Counted from the first letter of the stretch, positions 37,440-48,157 are shown. The stretch: DNA of 64,000 nucleotides from Candidatus Thiothrix putei (GCA_029972225.1 CP124756.1:2524001-2588000); one strand, 5' to 3'. Translations and numbers: made by a program. Notes: generated from the sequence alone by a model not told the origin.

Positions 37440-38858
37440 ACCAGCTACCCCGCCCAACACGAGAAAGTCTCCAGCAGTTAAGCCACGCCGAATTGGTGGA
37501 GTTAGTGTTGACGCTGTTTGACCGTATTGATCAGTTGACCGCCCGCGTGAATGAGCTGGAAGCACAGCTCAACAAAAACAGTAAAAATTCACACAAGCCC
37601 CCGTCATCGGATGGACTGAAACGCCAACCCGCACAGCCGCGTCAGCTTGGACAACGCCCAAAAGGTGGCCAGCCAGGTCATAAAGGGCATAGCCTCGTGA
37701 TGCACCCATCACCCGATCACGTGGAATATTACGGTGTTGCCGGGCATTGCGACTGTGGTTTGCCGCTAACCGAAGCCCTGATTGAGACAGGTGAATGTCG
37801 GCAACAGTGGGACATTCCCGAACCCCAAATCGTGGTCACGGAACACCGCCAACTGATTTGCACGTGTGGTTGTGGCAAGGTTCATAAAGGCGAATTCCCG
37901 GCAACACTCGCCCCTTACATCAGTTACGGCGCACGTTTAAAGGCCTATACGGTGGGTTTGGTACAAGGTCATTTCATTTCGCTGTCACGGGCAAGCGAGA
38001 TTGTATTCGACCAATACGGTGTTAAGCCTTCCGATGGCAGTGTGCAGCACTGGATCGGTCAGGCGAGTGAAAACCTGACGGCCACTTATACAGCTATTCA
38101 GAACACCATTAGTAGCAGCGACGTGGCTCACTTTGATGAAAGCGGAATGCGGGCGCAAGGCAAAACCCAATGGTTGCATGTAGCCGCAACACCCGAAGCC
38201 GTTTACTACACTGCCCATGCACGGCGCGGATACGAGGCCATGACAGCGGCGGGAATCCTGCCGGTATTCCAAGGCGTTGCGGTTCATGACCATTGGAAAC
38301 CGTATTTCCGCTTTGATCAGGTGGTACACAGCCTTTGTGGGGCGCATCTGCTGCGGGAGTTGAACTACTTTGATGAAACCCTCAAACATCAATGGCCTGC
38401 ACAACTCAAACAGGTCTTGATTGATGCTAAGACCGCAGTGGCTGAAGCAAAAGACGCGCAACAAACGGCATTGTCGCTGGAGCAAATGACTGAACTCAAG
38501 CAACGTTATGACCAATGGGTGAATCACGGACTGTTGATTTTCCCTGAACAACCTAAAATCAACCCTAAACAAGGCAAAGCCAAACAAGACCCCGCCAGAA
38601 ACTTGTTATGCCGTCTACGTGACTTCAAGGATTCGGTGTTGCAGTTCATTCAGCGGTTTGATGTACCGTTTGACAACAATCTGGCTGAACGAGCCGTTCG
38701 ACCCGTCAAAGTTAAACTCAAGGTGGCGGGTGGATTCCGCGCAATGGGCGGTGCGGAGGCTTTTTGTGTTATCCGTTCCGTGTGGGAAACCGACAAGATT
38801 CAGGGGCGAAATCCGTTTGAGTCTCTCAGAGCGGTTTTTGGATAGACTGAGTAGTTAC
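37395..38858 (+). mobile_element. IS66-family element, ISBst12-like (single gene)
   Basis: 1464 bp with perfect 15-bp terminal repeats GTAACTACTCAGTCT (37395-37409) and its inverse (38844-38858). It encodes only a TnpC-type transposase, as in the ISBst12 subgroup. The flanking octamers GTCAATTC and GTTTTTTC agree at only 5 of 8 positions, so no target duplication can be claimed. Confidence 0.92.
37436..38845 (+). CDS. IS66 family transposase (ISBst12-like)
   Basis: 469 residues. N-terminal coiled coil (LVELVLTLFDRIDQLTARVN) and the basic segment NSKNSHKPPSSDG are typical of the family, followed by a zinc-binding region (HCDCGLPL, ICTCGCGKVH). The catalytic core shows SSDVAHFDESGMRAQGKTQW, VAVHDHWKPYF and PFDNNLAERAVRPVKVKLKV. 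The C-terminal helix ends with FESLRAVFG. It is intact and could be active. It is unrelated at DNA level to the three larger IS66 copies. Confidence 0.95.
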   Translation: MNQLPRPTRESLQQLSHAELVELVLTLFDRIDQLTARVNELEAQLNKNSKNSHKPPSSDGLKRQPAQPRQLGQRPKGGQPGHKGHSLVMHPSPDHVEYYGVAGHCDCGLPLTEALIETGECRQQWDIPEPQIVVTEHRQLICTCGCGKVHKGEFPATLAPYISYGARLKAYTVGLVQGHFISLSRASEIVFDQYGVKPSDGSVQHWIGQASENLTATYTAIQNTISSSDVAHFDESGMRAQGKTQWLHVAATPEAVYYTAHARRGYEAMTAAGILPVFQGVAVHDHWKPYFRFDQVVHSLCGAHLLRELNYFDETLKHQWPAQLKQVLIDAKTAVAEAKDAQQTALSLEQMTELKQRYDQWVNHGLLIFPEQPKINPKQGKAKQDPARNLLCRLRDFKDSVLQFIQRFDVPFDNNLAERAVRPVKVKLKVAGGFRAMGGAEAFCVIRSVWETDKIQGRNPFESLRAVFG

Positions 38859-38883
38859 GTTTTTTCATGAAAGGATTATACTC

Positions 38884-39855
38884 ATGCTGATGCCATTGCT
38901 TGCAGTGTTAGCTGGTTTTGCGTTACTCATGTGGAGTGCCGATAAGTTTGTTGATGGTGCTGCGGCCACAGCCAAACATTTGGGGGTTTCTACCTTGTTG
39001 ATTGGTATGGTGGTTGTAGGTTTTGGAACCTCTGCCCCAGAAATGGTGGTTTCTGCTTTTGCTGCTTTGGATGGTAAACCAGCTCTTGCGCTGGGGAATG
39101 CTTATGGCTCTAATATTATCAATATCACGCTGATTTTGGGGTTTTCAGCAGTATTTGCCATCATTGCGGTGCATTCTAGTATTGTGCGTAAAGAAATGCC
39201 GATTTTACTGGCTGTGACCTTATTGGCAGGTTGGCAGTTGTGGGATGGGGAGGTCAGTCGCGCTGATGCCATTGTATTATTACTATTGCTTTTTACCATT
39301 ATGGGGGGGATGGTGTATTCAGCCAAGCGCAGCAAGCAAGATGCCCTAAGCGCGGAAATGGCAGAAGAACTGATTGAGCATCCGTTAACGTTGAAAGCTG
39401 CCGTGATGTGGTTGGTGGTTGGCTTATTATTGTTAATGGCAAGCTCGAAAATGTTGGTATGGGGCGCAGTAAGTATCGCTCAAGGATTGGGTATTAGCGA
39501 GTTGATTATTGGTTTGACTATTGTGGCGTTCGGTACGTCGCTACCGGAATTGGCAGCGTCTATTGCAGCAGCCCGTAAGGGTGAGGCAGATTTGGCACTG
39601 GGTAATGTTGTCGGCTCTAACTTGTTCAATACACTGGCAGTGGTGGGGATTGCGGGGTTAATTGCACCCATTCAGGTGGCTCCAGAAGTACTGAGTCGTG
39701 ATTGGGGGGTGATGTTAGCCGTGACGTTTGGCTTATTCATTATGGCTTATGGTTTCAGGAAGCCGGGGCATCTAACACATTGGGAAGGTATTCTATTACT
39801 CAGTATGTACGTGGGGTATACCGGTTGGTTGGTGTACGCGGTGTTGTCGCCTTAA
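38884..39855 (+). CDS. Calcium/sodium antiporter (YrbG-like, CaCA family)
   Basis: 323 residues with about ten transmembrane helices and the two inverted alpha repeats of the CaCA superfamily: GFGTSAPEMVVSAFAALDG (with NAYGSNIINI) in the first half and AFGTSLPELAASIAAARKG (with NVVGSNLFNTL) in the second. The paired Glu/Asn residues bind Ca2+/Na+. It exports calcium in exchange for sodium, or the reverse. A start-region hairpin is not visible; the leader includes AAAGGATT upstream of the ATG, with the IS66-type element ending only 25 bp before. Confidence 0.94.
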   Translation: MLMPLLAVLAGFALLMWSADKFVDGAAATAKHLGVSTLLIGMVVVGFGTSAPEMVVSAFAALDGKPALALGNAYGSNIINITLILGFSAVFAIIAVHSSIVRKEMPILLAVTLLAGWQLWDGEVSRADAIVLLLLLFTIMGGMVYSAKRSKQDALSAEMAEELIEHPLTLKAAVMWLVVGLLLLMASSKMLVWGAVSIAQGLGISELIIGLTIVAFGTSLPELAASIAAARKGEADLALGNVVGSNLFNTLAVVGIAGLIAPIQVAPEVLSRDWGVMLAVTFGLFIMAYGFRKPGHLTHWEGILLLSMYVGYTGWLVYAVLSP

Positions 39856-39937
39856 AACTTGACCTGTGCCCTACACCCCCGCTTCGATAAGCGTTAAACT
39901 CGCTTTCTTTTGAGGTTGACCCCAAGCGGAGACAGGA

Positions 39938-40729
39938 ATGCAGCAAGATTTATTGGCTTATGTGCCATCTGAGAGTGCTTTGCAAGAGCGCGTGATTTTG
40001 GTCACGGGTGCTGCCGCAGGCATGGGCAAAGCGATTGCTAAAGCTTGTGCACAATATGGCGCAACGGTCGTCATGCTCGACAAAGAAGTGCGTCGCGCGG
40101 AGGAAACCTACGACGAAATCGTCAACGCAGGCTACCCCGAACCGGCGCTGTATCCGCTGGATATGCAAGGTGCTACCGCCAAAGATTACTACGATCTTGC
40201 TGAAAACATCCGTGAACAATTAGGGCGTTTGGATGGGGTGATGCTGAATGCGGCATGGCTGGGGGCATTTACGCCGATCAGCCACTACGACACAGAACTG
40301 TGGTCGAAAATGATCATGGTGAATTTGCACGCTAATTTTCTGCTGACGCACGCTTGTTTGCCGTTACTCAATGCAGCGGCTGACCCGGCGATTGTGTTTG
40401 CGGGGCATACGTCGAATAAAGCGTTTTACGGCGCATTTGGGGTGGCAAAAGCCGGAATGACTGCGTTTTGCGATATTTTAGCGGCGGAATATGATGACCC
40501 TGCGCATTTTATCCGAGTGAATACGGTGGATACGGGGCCTGCACGTACCAGTATGCGTACCCTGAATTTCCCCGGTGAAAATCCCCAGAGTGTGGCGCGT
40601 CCTGAAGCGTTGGTTGCGCCTTACCTGTACTTTCTTGGCGCTGATGCGGGCAAACGCACCGGTGAGCATGTGGTGTTTGCGCGTCAGCCGGGTGAGGCAC
40701 GTTGGGCGGGGGAGGCAGTGGCAGCGTAA
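39938..40729 (+). CDS. SDR family protein, YciK-like
   Basis: 263 residues, aligned by eye with E. coli YciK ([55 protein letters not shown]). The Rossmann motif TGAAAGMG is at 23-30 and NAA in place of NAG follows. The usual catalytic Tyr of Y-x3-K is Phe167 before Lys171 (AFGVAK), and the Ser is also not clearly placed, so the active site looks degenerate. A non-catalytic or altered role is possible. The stop codon shares a base with cmoA, implying translational coupling to the tRNA-modification pair. Confidence 0.85.
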   Translation: MQQDLLAYVPSESALQERVILVTGAAAGMGKAIAKACAQYGATVVMLDKEVRRAEETYDEIVNAGYPEPALYPLDMQGATAKDYYDLAENIREQLGRLDGVMLNAAWLGAFTPISHYDTELWSKMIMVNLHANFLLTHACLPLLNAAADPAIVFAGHTSNKAFYGAFGVAKAGMTAFCDILAAEYDDPAHFIRVNTVDTGPARTSMRTLNFPGENPQSVARPEALVAPYLYFLGADAGKRTGEHVVFARQPGEARWAGEAVAA

Positions 40730-41457
40730 TGCAACGTGATTCCATCTACGCACTCCCGCAAGGACAAGTGATTGATTTTGCTTTCAATGAAGCGGTCGCG
40801 GATGTTTTTCCTGATATGATTCGCCGTTCTGTACCGGGGTACGAGACGATCATTGGCTTGTTGGGGGTAATTGCTCGTCGTTACGCTCAACCCAATAGTC
40901 AGGTTTACGATCTCGGTTGTTCATTGGGTGCGGCAACTTTGTCGATGGCATCGCAAGTGCGGGCAGATGGGGTGCGCTTTGTATGCGTGGATAATTCGGT
41001 GGCGATGACACGGCGCTGTGAGCAAATCTTACAACGGCATTTGCCAATGGGGCAGTTTCAGGTGGAATGTGCGGATATTCAGGCAATTTCTTTGGAAAAG
41101 GCGTCGGTGGTGGTGCTGAATTTTACGCTGCAATTCCTTAAGCCTGCCGAGCGTTTGCTGATGTTGTGTAAAATTTATGAGGGTTTATTGCCGGGCGGTA
41201 TTTTGATTTTGTCGGAGAAGCTTCAGTTTGCGGATGCGTCAGAACAGGCGTTATTGACGGATATTCACTTGGAATTCAAGCGTGCCAATGGGTATAGCGA
41301 GCTAGAAATTAGCCAGAAACGTTCCGCGTTGGAAAATGTGCTGATTCCCGATACGTTTGAGCAGCAAGTGGAGCGCTTGCAAGCAGCGGGATTTTCCCAA
41401 ACCGTCAAGTGGTTCCAAGGTTTTAATTTTGCTTCCTTATTAGCGGTGAAAGTGTGA
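40729..41457 (+). CDS. cmoA: Carboxy-S-adenosyl-L-methionine synthase CmoA
   Basis: The start ATG at 40729 overlaps the preceding stop (TAATG); a frame from 40702 is less likely. 242 residues. It makes carboxy-SAM from SAM and prephenate for wobble-uridine modification. Family signatures: [63 protein letters not shown], and the C-terminal [15 protein letters not shown]. cmoB follows with a 4-bp overlap. Confidence 0.97.
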   Translation: MQRDSIYALPQGQVIDFAFNEAVADVFPDMIRRSVPGYETIIGLLGVIARRYAQPNSQVYDLGCSLGAATLSMASQVRADGVRFVCVDNSVAMTRRCEQILQRHLPMGQFQVECADIQAISLEKASVVVLNFTLQFLKPAERLLMLCKIYEGLLPGGILILSEKLQFADASEQALLTDIHLEFKRANGYSELEISQKRSALENVLIPDTFEQQVERLQAAGFSQTVKWFQGFNFASLLAVKV

Positions 41458-42431
41458 ACGGGTTGGATTCACTCTACGCTTTCTTGCAAACATCGCGTCT
41501 CGCGCCTTGGCTGAATACGTTGCCTGAGCAACTGGATAGTGCGCTGCACCATTCGCACGGTAAGTGGGAGGAGTGGCAGGCAGCGTTGGCAAATGCGCCG
41601 TTATTGCCGACTCAGCATATTGATTTCAATAGCCGTGCCGTGACGTTGGGGTCAGCCGCTGAAGTTGATGCACCGATTCAGGCGCAATTGCATACCGTGT
41701 TACAAGCCTTGATTCCTTGGCGCAAAGGGCCTTATGAGCTGTTTGGCATTAAAGTGGATACCGAGTGGCGGTCGGATTGGAAATGGGAGCGGGTATTGCC
41801 GCATCTGAGTCCTTTACCCGGTCGGCTGGTGTTGGATGTGGGGTGCGGCAGCGGTTATCACCTCTGGCGTATGCGAGGTGCTGGGGCAGAAGCGGTGATT
41901 GGCATTGACCCCACTTTATTGTTCCTGACCCAGTTCCAATTCATGCAACGTTATGCCGGTGAGCATCCTGTGTGGATGTTGCCGTTGAAAAGTGAAGATT
42001 TGCCGGATTTGCAGCAAAAAGGTTTCGACACGGTGTTTTCGATGGGTGTGTTGTACCACCGCCGTGATCCGTTGGGGCATTTGCAGGAATTACGCCGTGC
42101 CTTGCGTGCAGGCGGTGAGTTGGTCTTAGAAACCTTGGTGGTGGACGGTGATGAACACACGGCGCTAATGCCACATGACCGTTATGCCAAAATGCGCAAT
42201 GTTTGGTTTATTCCTTCTGTACCAATGTTGTGTTTGTGGTTGAAACGGCTGGGATTCACCCATATTCGTGTGGTAGATGTTACCCCAACCAGTACACAAG
42301 AGCAGCGTTGTACCGCGTGGAGTAAAGGCGAATCATTAGTGGACTTCCTTGATTCCACAGACATTACGCGGACAGTAGAGGGGTATCCCGCTCCGATAAG
42401 GGCTACGCTTATCGCTAATACACCCGCGTGA
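41454..42431 (+). CDS. cmoB: tRNA U34 carboxymethyltransferase CmoB
   Basis: 325 residues from a GTG start that overlaps the cmoA stop (GTGA). It transfers the carboxymethyl group from carboxy-SAM to 5-hydroxyuridine at tRNA position 34, forming cmo5U, which widens wobble reading. Motifs: [29 protein letters not shown], the SAM site [30 protein letters not shown], and [14 protein letters not shown]. Length and order match other gammaproteobacteria. Confidence 0.97.
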   Translation: MNGLDSLYAFLQTSRLAPWLNTLPEQLDSALHHSHGKWEEWQAALANAPLLPTQHIDFNSRAVTLGSAAEVDAPIQAQLHTVLQALIPWRKGPYELFGIKVDTEWRSDWKWERVLPHLSPLPGRLVLDVGCGSGYHLWRMRGAGAEAVIGIDPTLLFLTQFQFMQRYAGEHPVWMLPLKSEDLPDLQQKGFDTVFSMGVLYHRRDPLGHLQELRRALRAGGELVLETLVVDGDEHTALMPHDRYAKMRNVWFIPSVPMLCLWLKRLGFTHIRVVDVTPTSTQEQRCTAWSKGESLVDFLDSTDITRTVEGYPAPIRATLIANTPA

Positions 42432-42483
42432 TCTGGTCAAGGCAATATCACTAAATTACAATATGATTAAGCATTGAAATAAA

Positions 42484-43185
42484 GTGAGCCAAGTGGATAC
42501 GCTATTGCAAAAACTAGGGTTTATGTTCGCGATGGGCAAAACCAATCGCCTGCAACAACAACTAGCTCGTCGTATGGGGCAGGCATACCAGCGCTTTCGC
42601 CACAGTTGGGGCGGTTTGTTGCTGGATCCGTATTTGCGGGATGGGGGAAATTACCGTTATCGGCGCTATTCGGTATTTCACTGGAAAAATAACGCTTTAG
42701 AGGTCTTACCTCATGAGCCGCATTATCAAAGCAGTCACTACAACCGTGTGCATGGCGGTTTTAATCGCCACTTCCGCGCATGGTTACCCACTACTTTGAA
42801 AAACCCGGCGTTAAAAGAAATTGTGCGTTGGGCAACACAGCAATTTTCGCGTAGTCCAGCAGAATTGTGGCGTATCCAGGCACATCAATTCCGTATTATT
42901 GCCCGCCCTGAGCAACAGGGTAAGCCGACACCTGAAGGCATCCATAAGGACGGTGCAGAGTATATTCTGATCATGATGATGGATCGGCACAATGTAAATG
43001 GCGGTGTGAGTCGTATTTACGACAATGCCATGCAGCCTTTAGCGGAAGGAACCTTGGCACAAGCAGGGGATTTGGTATTGGTGAATGATCATGCCGTTTA
43101 CCACGGGGTAACGGAGATTAGCCCCGCAGACCCAACACAACCCGCATGGCGAGATGTGTTGGTGTTGACGTTCCACAAGGCTTAG
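42484..43185 (+). CDS. 2OG-Fe(II) dioxygenase family protein (PF10014-like)
   Basis: 233 residues from a GTG or nearby start. It resembles the BsmA/2OG-Fe dioxygenase family: HQFRIIARPEQQGKPTPEGI then HKDGAEYILIMMM, with His154, Asp156 and distal His207 (VYHGVTEI) as candidate iron ligands. Members include free L-amino-acid hydroxylases (such as isoleucine dioxygenase). The substrate here is unknown. It ends 3 bp inside a convergent lipoprotein gene. The first 50 residues are helical and basic. Confidence 0.82.
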   Translation: MSQVDTLLQKLGFMFAMGKTNRLQQQLARRMGQAYQRFRHSWGGLLLDPYLRDGGNYRYRRYSVFHWKNNALEVLPHEPHYQSSHYNRVHGGFNRHFRAWLPTTLKNPALKEIVRWATQQFSRSPAELWRIQAHQFRIIARPEQQGKPTPEGIHKDGAEYILIMMMDRHNVNGGVSRIYDNAMQPLAEGTLAQAGDLVLVNDHAVYHGVTEISPADPTQPAWRDVLVLTFHKA

Positions 43186-43757
43186 CCGGGGCCTTCAAAG
43201 TATTTCCAGGGGTATTGGAGATCGTTCTTGATGGTACTCCAATACAAGTCGCCAGAATTGCGCCATGGGTCAAGCAAAATACCGGTTTCAAACGGCTTGC
43301 CTTTGGCGGTGACAATCAGGGTACTGTGTTCGCGCCATGGGTTGCCTTTGTAGGCGACTCCCCAATACAGGTCGAAAGTCTTTAGGTTTTTGGTACGCAT
43401 CCGCGCTCGCATGGCTCGCGCCCAATCCACGCACAAACCTGCTTTGCGCTGTTTGGAGTTACGCAAGGTATTATGGAACACCGGTGGCCATGTTAACCCC
43501 CAATCATTCGCTAAATACATGGGGTATACAAAAGCATCATGGGCAACCGATTGTGCTTCTCGCGGGTCGACAATAGTAGGGTCAAGCGCAATCAGTGCTT
43601 GGTTTAATTCGTCGATACGCTGCTTCATCTTGGGTGTCAGGTTTTGCAGGCGTGGATTACCGTCAGAGGTAAGCGTTACATTATCGTACTGGACGGCACA
43701 GCCACTGACGGCGAACATGATTAGCAATAAGCTAATCAGTCGTTTACTATCAAACAT
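43182..43757 (-). CDS. Lipoprotein with papain/transglutaminase-like catalytic triad
   Basis: 191 residues. The signal peptide ends in a lipobox (FAVSGC, Cys20), so the protein is lipid-anchored in the envelope. A Cys-His-Asp order typical of papain-fold and transglutaminase-like hydrolases is visible: GLCVDWARAMRARM (Cys109), REHSTLIVTAKGKP (His144) and ILLDPWRNSGDLYW (Asp163). This is a probable cysteine peptidase or related enzyme; the substrate is unknown. It lies 3 bp downstream of ubiG in the same orientation, but a functional link is unlikely. Confidence 0.75.
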   Translation of the reverse strand: MFDSKRLISLLLIMFAVSGCAVQYDNVTLTSDGNPRLQNLTPKMKQRIDELNQALIALDPTIVDPREAQSVAHDAFVYPMYLANDWGLTWPPVFHNTLRNSKQRKAGLCVDWARAMRARMRTKNLKTFDLYWGVAYKGNPWREHSTLIVTAKGKPFETGILLDPWRNSGDLYWSTIKNDLQYPWKYFEGPG

Positions 43758-43760
43758 TAA

Positions 43761-44471
43761 TCACATTTCCTTCTTAAAATACATGAGATAATTAACATTT
43801 ACGTCTTTTCCTAAACGATAACTTTGGAATAGCGGATTGTATGTCATCCCCGTGATATTCCGCAGTTCTAAGCCGACAGAACGCGCCCAGCGTTCGAGTT
43901 CAGAGGGCTTGATGAATTTGGCGTATTCGTGTGTGCCCTTGGGCAGCATCTTCATCACGTATTCTGCGCCTAAAATCGCAAACGCAAACGCTTTGGGGTT
44001 GCGGTTGATGGTGGAGAAGAATACATCGCCACCGGGTTTGACCAGTGTGGCACACGCGGCAATCACTGAGGCAGGGTCGGGAACGTGTTCTAGCATTTCC
44101 ATGCAAGTGACGACATCAAATGACGCTGGTGCGGTTGCTGCCATGTTTTCGGCGCTAATTTGCCGGTAAGTGACTTCCACTTGCGATTCTAGCGCGTGGA
44201 GTTCAGCAACTTCGAGCGGGGTTGCGCCCATGTCAATGCCGGTCACGTTTGCCCCGCGTTGCGCCATGCTTTCCGCCAGAATGCCGCCACCACAGCCAAT
44301 GTCGATGACGGTTTTGCCGCTGATGTGCGCGTGGTCGTCGATGTAGTTCAGACGTAAGGGGTTGATGTCGTGGAGCGGTTTGAATTCGCTGTCTCGATCC
44401 CACCAACGCCAAGCGAGGTCTTCAAATTTGCGGATTTCATTGGGGTCGACATTGGGTGTGGTATGGGTCAT
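43761..44471 (-). CDS. ubiG: Ubiquinone biosynthesis O-methyltransferase UbiG
   Basis: The start is placed at ATG 44471 ([20 protein letters not shown]), with GGAG upstream; the longer frame to 44609 lies in the mtaD gene. 236 residues, family length. It carries out both O-methylations in ubiquinone synthesis. Motifs: [63 protein letters not shown]. It overlaps the upstream deaminase gene by 4 bp (ATGA). Confidence 0.97.
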   Translation of the reverse strand: MTHTTPNVDPNEIRKFEDLAWRWWDRDSEFKPLHDINPLRLNYIDDHAHISGKTVIDIGCGGGILAESMAQRGANVTGIDMGATPLEVAELHALESQVEVTYRQISAENMAATAPASFDVVTCMEMLEHVPDPASVIAACATLVKPGGDVFFSTINRNPKAFAFAILGAEYVMKMLPKGTHEYAKFIKPSELERWARSVGLELRNITGMTYNPLFQSYRLGKDVNVNYLMYFKKEM

Positions 44472-45811
44472 GAGGTTTCTCCAATTTTTTGTTGCCAGCA
44501 ATGCGCTTTGGCAATCAGGGTGGCGCTGTCCAGCGTAGTCAGTTGGCGATTGATCATCAGTGCTTTGCCTGCTACCCAGGTGTGTGTGACTTGTTCGCGG
44601 CTGGTGCAATATACCAAGTGTGAAACAGGGTCGTATAGGGGGCTGGATTCGAGTGTGCCAAGGTCAACGGCAATCATGTCGGCGGATTTGCCAACCTCCA
44701 GCGAGCCAATCTTTGAATCCAAGCCTAGGGCTTTTGCACCATTGATGGTTGCCATGCGTAAGGCTTGGGTGGCGGGTATGGCACTGGCATCTTGGGCGAC
44801 AGCTTTGGCAATCAGGGCAGCGGTGCGCATTTCACCGAGCATGTCCAAGTCGTTGTTACTGGCATTGCCGTCAGTGCCAAGTGCGACATTGACACCTGCT
44901 GCGGTGAGTTTTGCGACCGGGCAAAAGCCACTGGCAAGTTTTAGGTTGGATTCTGGGCAGTGAATGACGTGTACGCCTTTGGTCGCGAGTAAGGCAATGT
45001 CTTCATCATTTAATTGCGTCATGTGGACAGCGAGGAAATGTTTGTCAAGTAGGCCTAGTTGCTCCAAGCGCGTGAGGGGGCGTAACCCCGTTTGTGCTTG
45101 TGCTTGCTGGACTTCAAATGCCGTTTCGTGCACATGCATGTGAATAGGCACATCGAGTTCGCAAGCGAGATGCCGCACTTTATGCAATGGCTCATCGGAG
45201 ACGGTATATGGGGCATGTGGGGCAAAAGCGGTGGTTAGCAACGGTTTTTCTTGCAACTGGTCATGCAAGGCTAAGCCTTTTTGCAGGTATTCCTCAACAC
45301 CGCTGCCCCAACGCGTGGGAAAGTCGATGATGATCATGCCAATGCAGGCACGGATTCCGCTTTCATCTGCCGCTTGTGCCGCAGCTTCGGGGAAGAAATA
45401 CATGTCGTTGAAACAGGTTGTACCGGAACGGATCATTTCCGCTATGGCAAGTTGAGCACCGTTGTAGACAAATTCAGCATCTGCCCAACGGGCTTCCGCA
45501 GGCCAAATGTGATGTTGTAACCAGTCCATCAGGGGTAAGTCATCCGCCAGACCTTTGAGTAATGACATAGCGACATGGGTGTGTGCGTTCACCAGCCCCG
45601 GCAGTAACGCTTGTTGTGGTAATGCGACAGTTTGTCGGGGCATATAGCATTTTTCTGCCTCAGAAGTGGGCATAATGCCCACAATCCTGCTATCATCCAC
45701 TGCTATAGTGTGGTGTCGCAAAACCTGATTACCTGAATCAACAGTGATAATCCATTCAGGTGTAATGAGTAAATCAATTTCCATTGTCATTGGGTGTTGT
45801 AAGATTGCCAC
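44468..45811 (-). CDS. mtaD: 5-methylthioadenosine/S-adenosylhomocysteine deaminase
   Basis: A 447-residue amidohydrolase of the TRZ/ATZ branch. Metal ligands: NAHTH (His77, His79), [22 protein letters not shown] and [15 protein letters not shown]. It deaminates methylthioadenosine or S-adenosylhomocysteine. It is divergent from mtnA, only 17 bp away if the first ATG is used; the ATG at 45790 (MTMEIDLL) would leave more room for the two promoters and is plausible. The pair mtaD/mtnA indicates methionine salvage through methylthioinosine. Confidence 0.92.
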   Translation of the reverse strand: MAILQHPMTMEIDLLITPEWIITVDSGNQVLRHHTIAVDDSRIVGIMPTSEAEKCYMPRQTVALPQQALLPGLVNAHTHVAMSLLKGLADDLPLMDWLQHHIWPAEARWADAEFVYNGAQLAIAEMIRSGTTCFNDMYFFPEAAAQAADESGIRACIGMIIIDFPTRWGSGVEEYLQKGLALHDQLQEKPLLTTAFAPHAPYTVSDEPLHKVRHLACELDVPIHMHVHETAFEVQQAQAQTGLRPLTRLEQLGLLDKHFLAVHMTQLNDEDIALLATKGVHVIHCPESNLKLASGFCPVAKLTAAGVNVALGTDGNASNNDLDMLGEMRTAALIAKAVAQDASAIPATQALRMATINGAKALGLDSKIGSLEVGKSADMIAVDLGTLESSPLYDPVSHLVYCTSREQVTHTWVAGKALMINRQLTTLDSATLIAKAHCWQQKIGETS

Positions 45812-45828
45812 GGTAAAGCAACCTATTT

Positions 45829-46884
45829 ATGCCGAAAATCATCATGAGTCAACACGATTCGATCCGTGCCGTAGAGTGGAAAGACAATCATCTGGTGTTA
45901 CTTGACCAGCGCAAACTGCCGCATAACGAGCAGTATGTGCAGCTATACAGTGCCGAAGATACCGCTGAGGCCATTCGGAATATGGTGGTACGTGGTGCGC
46001 CAGCGATTGGGATTGCCGCTGCTTATGCGGCTGCGATGGCTGCTAGAAAATGTTACAAACAGTATCCGCAAGATTGGCGTAAGCGTTTAAGTGCGGAAAT
46101 CGACATTCTGCAAAACTCCCGCCCAACGGCTGTCAATCTCATGTGGGCGTTAAAGCGCATGTGTGATTTAGCCGATACTGTGGAAGGCGACCCGGAAGAA
46201 CCATTGCTGGCGCTGGCACAACAAATTCATCAAGATGACATTAATGCTAATTACCGCATGGGTGAATTGGGTAGTGCATTGATTCAGCCTTCTCATGCTG
46301 TATTGACCCATTGCAATACAGGTTCATTGGCAACCGGCGGCTATGGTACAGCATTAGGCGTTATTCGCAGTGCTTATAGCAATGGGCAAATTGAACATGT
46401 GTATGCTGATGAAACCCGCCCTTGGTGGCAAGGCTCGCGTCTGACAGCCTGGGAATTGGTGAAGGATAAAATTCCTGCACATTTACTCTGCGATGGTGCA
46501 GCGGCACACTTGATGAAACAGGGTAAAGTGTCGTGGGTCATCGTTGGCTCTGACCGTATCGCGGCGAACGGTGATGTTGCTAATAAAATTGGTACGTACA
46601 GCCTTGCGGTGAATGCGCGTTACCACGGTGTAAAATTCATGGTAGTTGCCCCGACCAGCACCATTGATTTGGCAACCCTGAGTGGTGATGCTATTCCTAT
46701 TGAAGAGCGCTCTCAGGAAGAAGTCTTGAACGTTGCAAATCAGCGCATTGCTGCTTACCACACGCAGGCTTGGAATCCTGCTTTTGATGTAACGCCTGCT
46801 GCGCTGGTTGATGCACTGGTTACGGAAAAAGGGGTTATTTTGAACCCCGATGCTGCAAAAATTGCTGCATTGATGGCTGCTTAA
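45829..46884 (+). CDS. mtnA: S-methyl-5-thioribose-1-phosphate isomerase
   Basis: 351 residues. It converts methylthioribose-1-phosphate to methylthioribulose-1-phosphate in methionine salvage. Signatures: [53 protein letters not shown] with the catalytic Cys, [19 protein letters not shown], and [20 protein letters not shown] with the catalytic Asp. An internal ATG at 45844 ([12 protein letters not shown]) may be the true start, which would widen the gap to the divergent mtaD. Confidence 0.96.
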   Translation: MPKIIMSQHDSIRAVEWKDNHLVLLDQRKLPHNEQYVQLYSAEDTAEAIRNMVVRGAPAIGIAAAYAAAMAARKCYKQYPQDWRKRLSAEIDILQNSRPTAVNLMWALKRMCDLADTVEGDPEEPLLALAQQIHQDDINANYRMGELGSALIQPSHAVLTHCNTGSLATGGYGTALGVIRSAYSNGQIEHVYADETRPWWQGSRLTAWELVKDKIPAHLLCDGAAAHLMKQGKVSWVIVGSDRIAANGDVANKIGTYSLAVNARYHGVKFMVVAPTSTIDLATLSGDAIPIEERSQEEVLNVANQRIAAYHTQAWNPAFDVTPAALVDALVTEKGVILNPDAAKIAALMAA

Positions 46885-46900
46885 ATCCATTCATACATCC

Positions 46901-48157
46901 CTAAGCCGTTTTAGCCAAACCATACATACGTTGGTGTAAACAGCGGTTTAGGTGTTGTATATCGGTATCTAGCCGGTAACGTTCTTGCCATTCGGTCTGA
47001 CGGAAAGGGCGTTCGCTGACAGGTAATGCTGCACACTCATAGCTTTTACCAGTCACTGTTTTAATGCTCATCACACTTACCGCTTGCTGAAAATAACGTT
47101 GATAAAGGTGTTCGGGTAAACGTTGTTTTAATAGCGGCTCTTCGGGCAAGTGCTGTTCGGTGAGTTCGAGGTGTGATAGTTGTGCATAAGGGTAAAACTC
47201 TTGTTGTTCATACAGGAATTGCTTAGCAACCCGGTCAAAATACCCTCGCCCCATGAGTAAGCCTCGCTGGGTTAAGATCCACAGATGCAGGTATTGCACA
47301 CGGTACACACTGTATCCCTTGCGCTTATAGGGATCATCCTGCATCGCAACAAGGGGAATATGCTGATCGTCTAGCAAGGTGTGCCTGATTTCTGTATGTT
47401 GTTGCGCAGCCAAGGGTAGTTGTAGATAGCCCCAGCTTTCCATTATAAAACCTTCCCAGCGTTGTTGGCGTAACGTTTGTGACAAATTGCTGCATTCTGC
47501 TGGCGGCAGTACATACAGCAAGGTGTTGTGAAACAGTTTTGCTACAGCTTGCTGATATTCCGTGTTGAGTTGTGTCAGCATGGCAGGTGGCGGTAAGCTT
47601 TCAAGCTGGTGGGCGATACTTTCCTTTTGTATATCCAACGCCTGCATTTTATCGAGATGTTTACCTAACAGTTGTTGAGTGGCGCGAATCTTACGCTCCG
47701 ATGCATACCAGTATCCTGCCAGTGCTAGGATAGGCACACTCGGCAATAGAAAATGACCGCGCATTACTAACAAAATAATAACGATAAATGTCGCCATAAA
47801 CAGAATCAGGCGTGGTGAATTCAAATGAAATAAGCTTTGTTTTAAAACTTCTAATTGTTCATCTAATTGTTTTTGATAGTTTATTTGCGGTAGTTTCCAT
47901 GGGTCTGGCTCATAAAAAACACGCCAGCGTTCGCAATAGGCTTCTTCTGAGTTTGTTTTGAGTAACTCTTTGGCGTCGTGATTACCGCACGCATGGTTAG
48001 AGAAAATCGGGTAAGTTAGCACTTCATGATCGAACTGCTGATAGTCCAGTTTAGTGTTTTCCTGTGTTTTGGCATCTTGTTGTTGCTTGCATTGTTCCCG
48101 AAATTCTCGCAGCATGTATTGGCTCATCGCCATGCTCTGGTATTCATTATCAGTCAT
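46901..48157 (-). CDS. Hypothetical membrane protein with coiled coil
   Basis: 418 residues, no family recognised. The N-terminal 110 residues are hydrophilic. Two transmembrane helices lie at about 116-132 and 135-152 (LILFMATFIVIILLVMRG and a Pro-containing second helix), followed by a coiled-coil-prone segment at about 155-215. The C-terminal half is soluble and aromatic-rich (WEGFIMESWGYLQLPLAA, GLLMGRGYFDRVAKQFLYEQ). The topology suggests an inner-membrane protein with two cytoplasmic domains. It is convergent with mtnA (16-bp gap) and divergent from xerD. Confidence 0.65.
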   Translation of the reverse strand: MTDNEYQSMAMSQYMLREFREQCKQQQDAKTQENTKLDYQQFDHEVLTYPIFSNHACGNHDAKELLKTNSEEAYCERWRVFYEPDPWKLPQINYQKQLDEQLEVLKQSLFHLNSPRLILFMATFIVIILLVMRGHFLLPSVPILALAGYWYASERKIRATQQLLGKHLDKMQALDIQKESIAHQLESLPPPAMLTQLNTEYQQAVAKLFHNTLLYVLPPAECSNLSQTLRQQRWEGFIMESWGYLQLPLAAQQHTEIRHTLLDDQHIPLVAMQDDPYKRKGYSVYRVQYLHLWILTQRGLLMGRGYFDRVAKQFLYEQQEFYPYAQLSHLELTEQHLPEEPLLKQRLPEHLYQRYFQQAVSVMSIKTVTGKSYECAALPVSERPFRQTEWQERYRLDTDIQHLNRCLHQRMYGLAKTA

